Of a stretch of DNA of 21,071 bases, positions 20,916-21,071 are shown one piece after another. Below the pieces are notes generated by a model, which had not been told where the DNA came from, ran no database searches, and saw only the letters and a program-made list of their open reading frames with translations. Location of the stretch: contig CANQZP010000017.1 of assembly GCA_947628395.1 (NCBI GenBank), positions 1-21,071 on the forward strand. Direction: 5' to 3'. The DNA comes from an uncultured Clostridia bacterium (GTDB taxonomy: Bacteria > Bacillota > Clostridia > TANB77 > CAG-508). The position numbers and the translations under genes are program-made. Position 1 is the first letter of the stretch, and each line of letters starts with the position of its first letter.

Positions 20916-21071
20916 ATGTTAGCAAACAGATTAAAATTTGGAGATACAATAGGGCTTATTGCTCCAGATAAATCATTAAAAAACAAAGATAAGAAATATG
21001 TTGAAAATGCAACTAAATATTTTGAAAGTTTAGGACTAAAAGTAAAGTTTGGAAAATATTTATTTTCAGAA
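20916..21071 (+). CDS. LD-carboxypeptidase (peptidase S66, LdcA/MccF-like), N-terminal part
   Basis: Fifty-two codons are open to the window end. The start, MLANRLKFGDTIGLIAPDKS, matches the N-terminus of S66 peptidases (L-x-GD-IG-IAPS), serine enzymes that remove the terminal D-amino acid from murein tetrapeptides or cleave microcin C-like compounds. KYFESLGLKVKFGKYLF continues the family pattern. The catalytic residues lie beyond the window. The ribosome binding site AGGAGG (20904-20909) overlaps the Nudix stop codon and is six bases from the ATG. Whether it recycles cell wall or gives immunity cannot be told from this fragment. Confidence 0.85.
   Translation, partial: MLANRLKFGDTIGLIAPDKSLKNKDKKYVENATKYFESLGLKVKFGKYLFSE

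Overview
The window comes from an AT-rich, low-GC, endospore-forming Firmicute of the Clostridia type. The evidence is the use of AGGAGG ribosome binding sites, a hrcA-grpE-dnaK-dnaJ heat-shock operon, spoIVA, and a GerA/GerB/GerC germinant-receptor set. Base composition, the dispersed GTAGGGGCGA-type palindromes and several small or orphan genes suggest an uncultured gut-type clostridium, but that placement is an inference.

Layout. Bases 1-132 hold the C-terminus of a phosphodiester-glycosidase (NAGPA-type) protein. A small YdbC/PC4-like DNA-binding protein follows (263-481), converging on an orphan membrane-anchored protein on the minus strand (615-1439). The heat-shock operon (1524-6415) starts at a promoter flanked by two unusual CIRCE-type operators (TTAGCAATT-N9-AATTGCTAA rather than TTAGCACTC-N9-GAGTGCTAA). 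It encodes HrcA, GrpE (UUG start), DnaK and DnaJ, with hairpins in front of dnaK and dnaJ. Next come a 55-residue single-pass membrane protein, rpmE (ribosomal protein L31, zinc type) and a cytidine-deaminase-family gene.

Bases 7446-9838 are a tandem duplication of a complete transcription unit: promoter, leader, ankyrin-repeat gene, terminator and palindrome. The proteins have 30-residue ankyrin units of the form NYAIxxASxNGHxxVVxLLIxAGADVTA, which recall giant-virus ankyrin repeats rather than the usual 33-residue TPLH form.

Bases 9908-14446 (minus strand) are a germinant-receptor operon, gerA-gerB-gerC, followed 14 bases later by an unannotated 51-codon two-helix membrane ORF that could be a receptor D subunit. 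The intergenic gaps of the operon are filled with copies of the dispersed palindrome and its extended tail. The GerC protein lacks the lipobox cysteine. spoIVA (spore coat base-layer ATPase) is divergent from this operon. Downstream is a two-gene envelope module: a Tim44-like/zinc-ribbon membrane protein and an SPFH (YdjI/virion-core-like) protein whose C-terminal zinc ribbons lie in another frame because of an apparent one-base frameshift.

The right end holds rlmD (23S rRNA uracil-C5 methyltransferase), a 625-base gene-free stretch rich in inverted repeats, a Nudix hydrolase, and the start of an LD-carboxypeptidase (S66) gene in the same operon as the Nudix gene.
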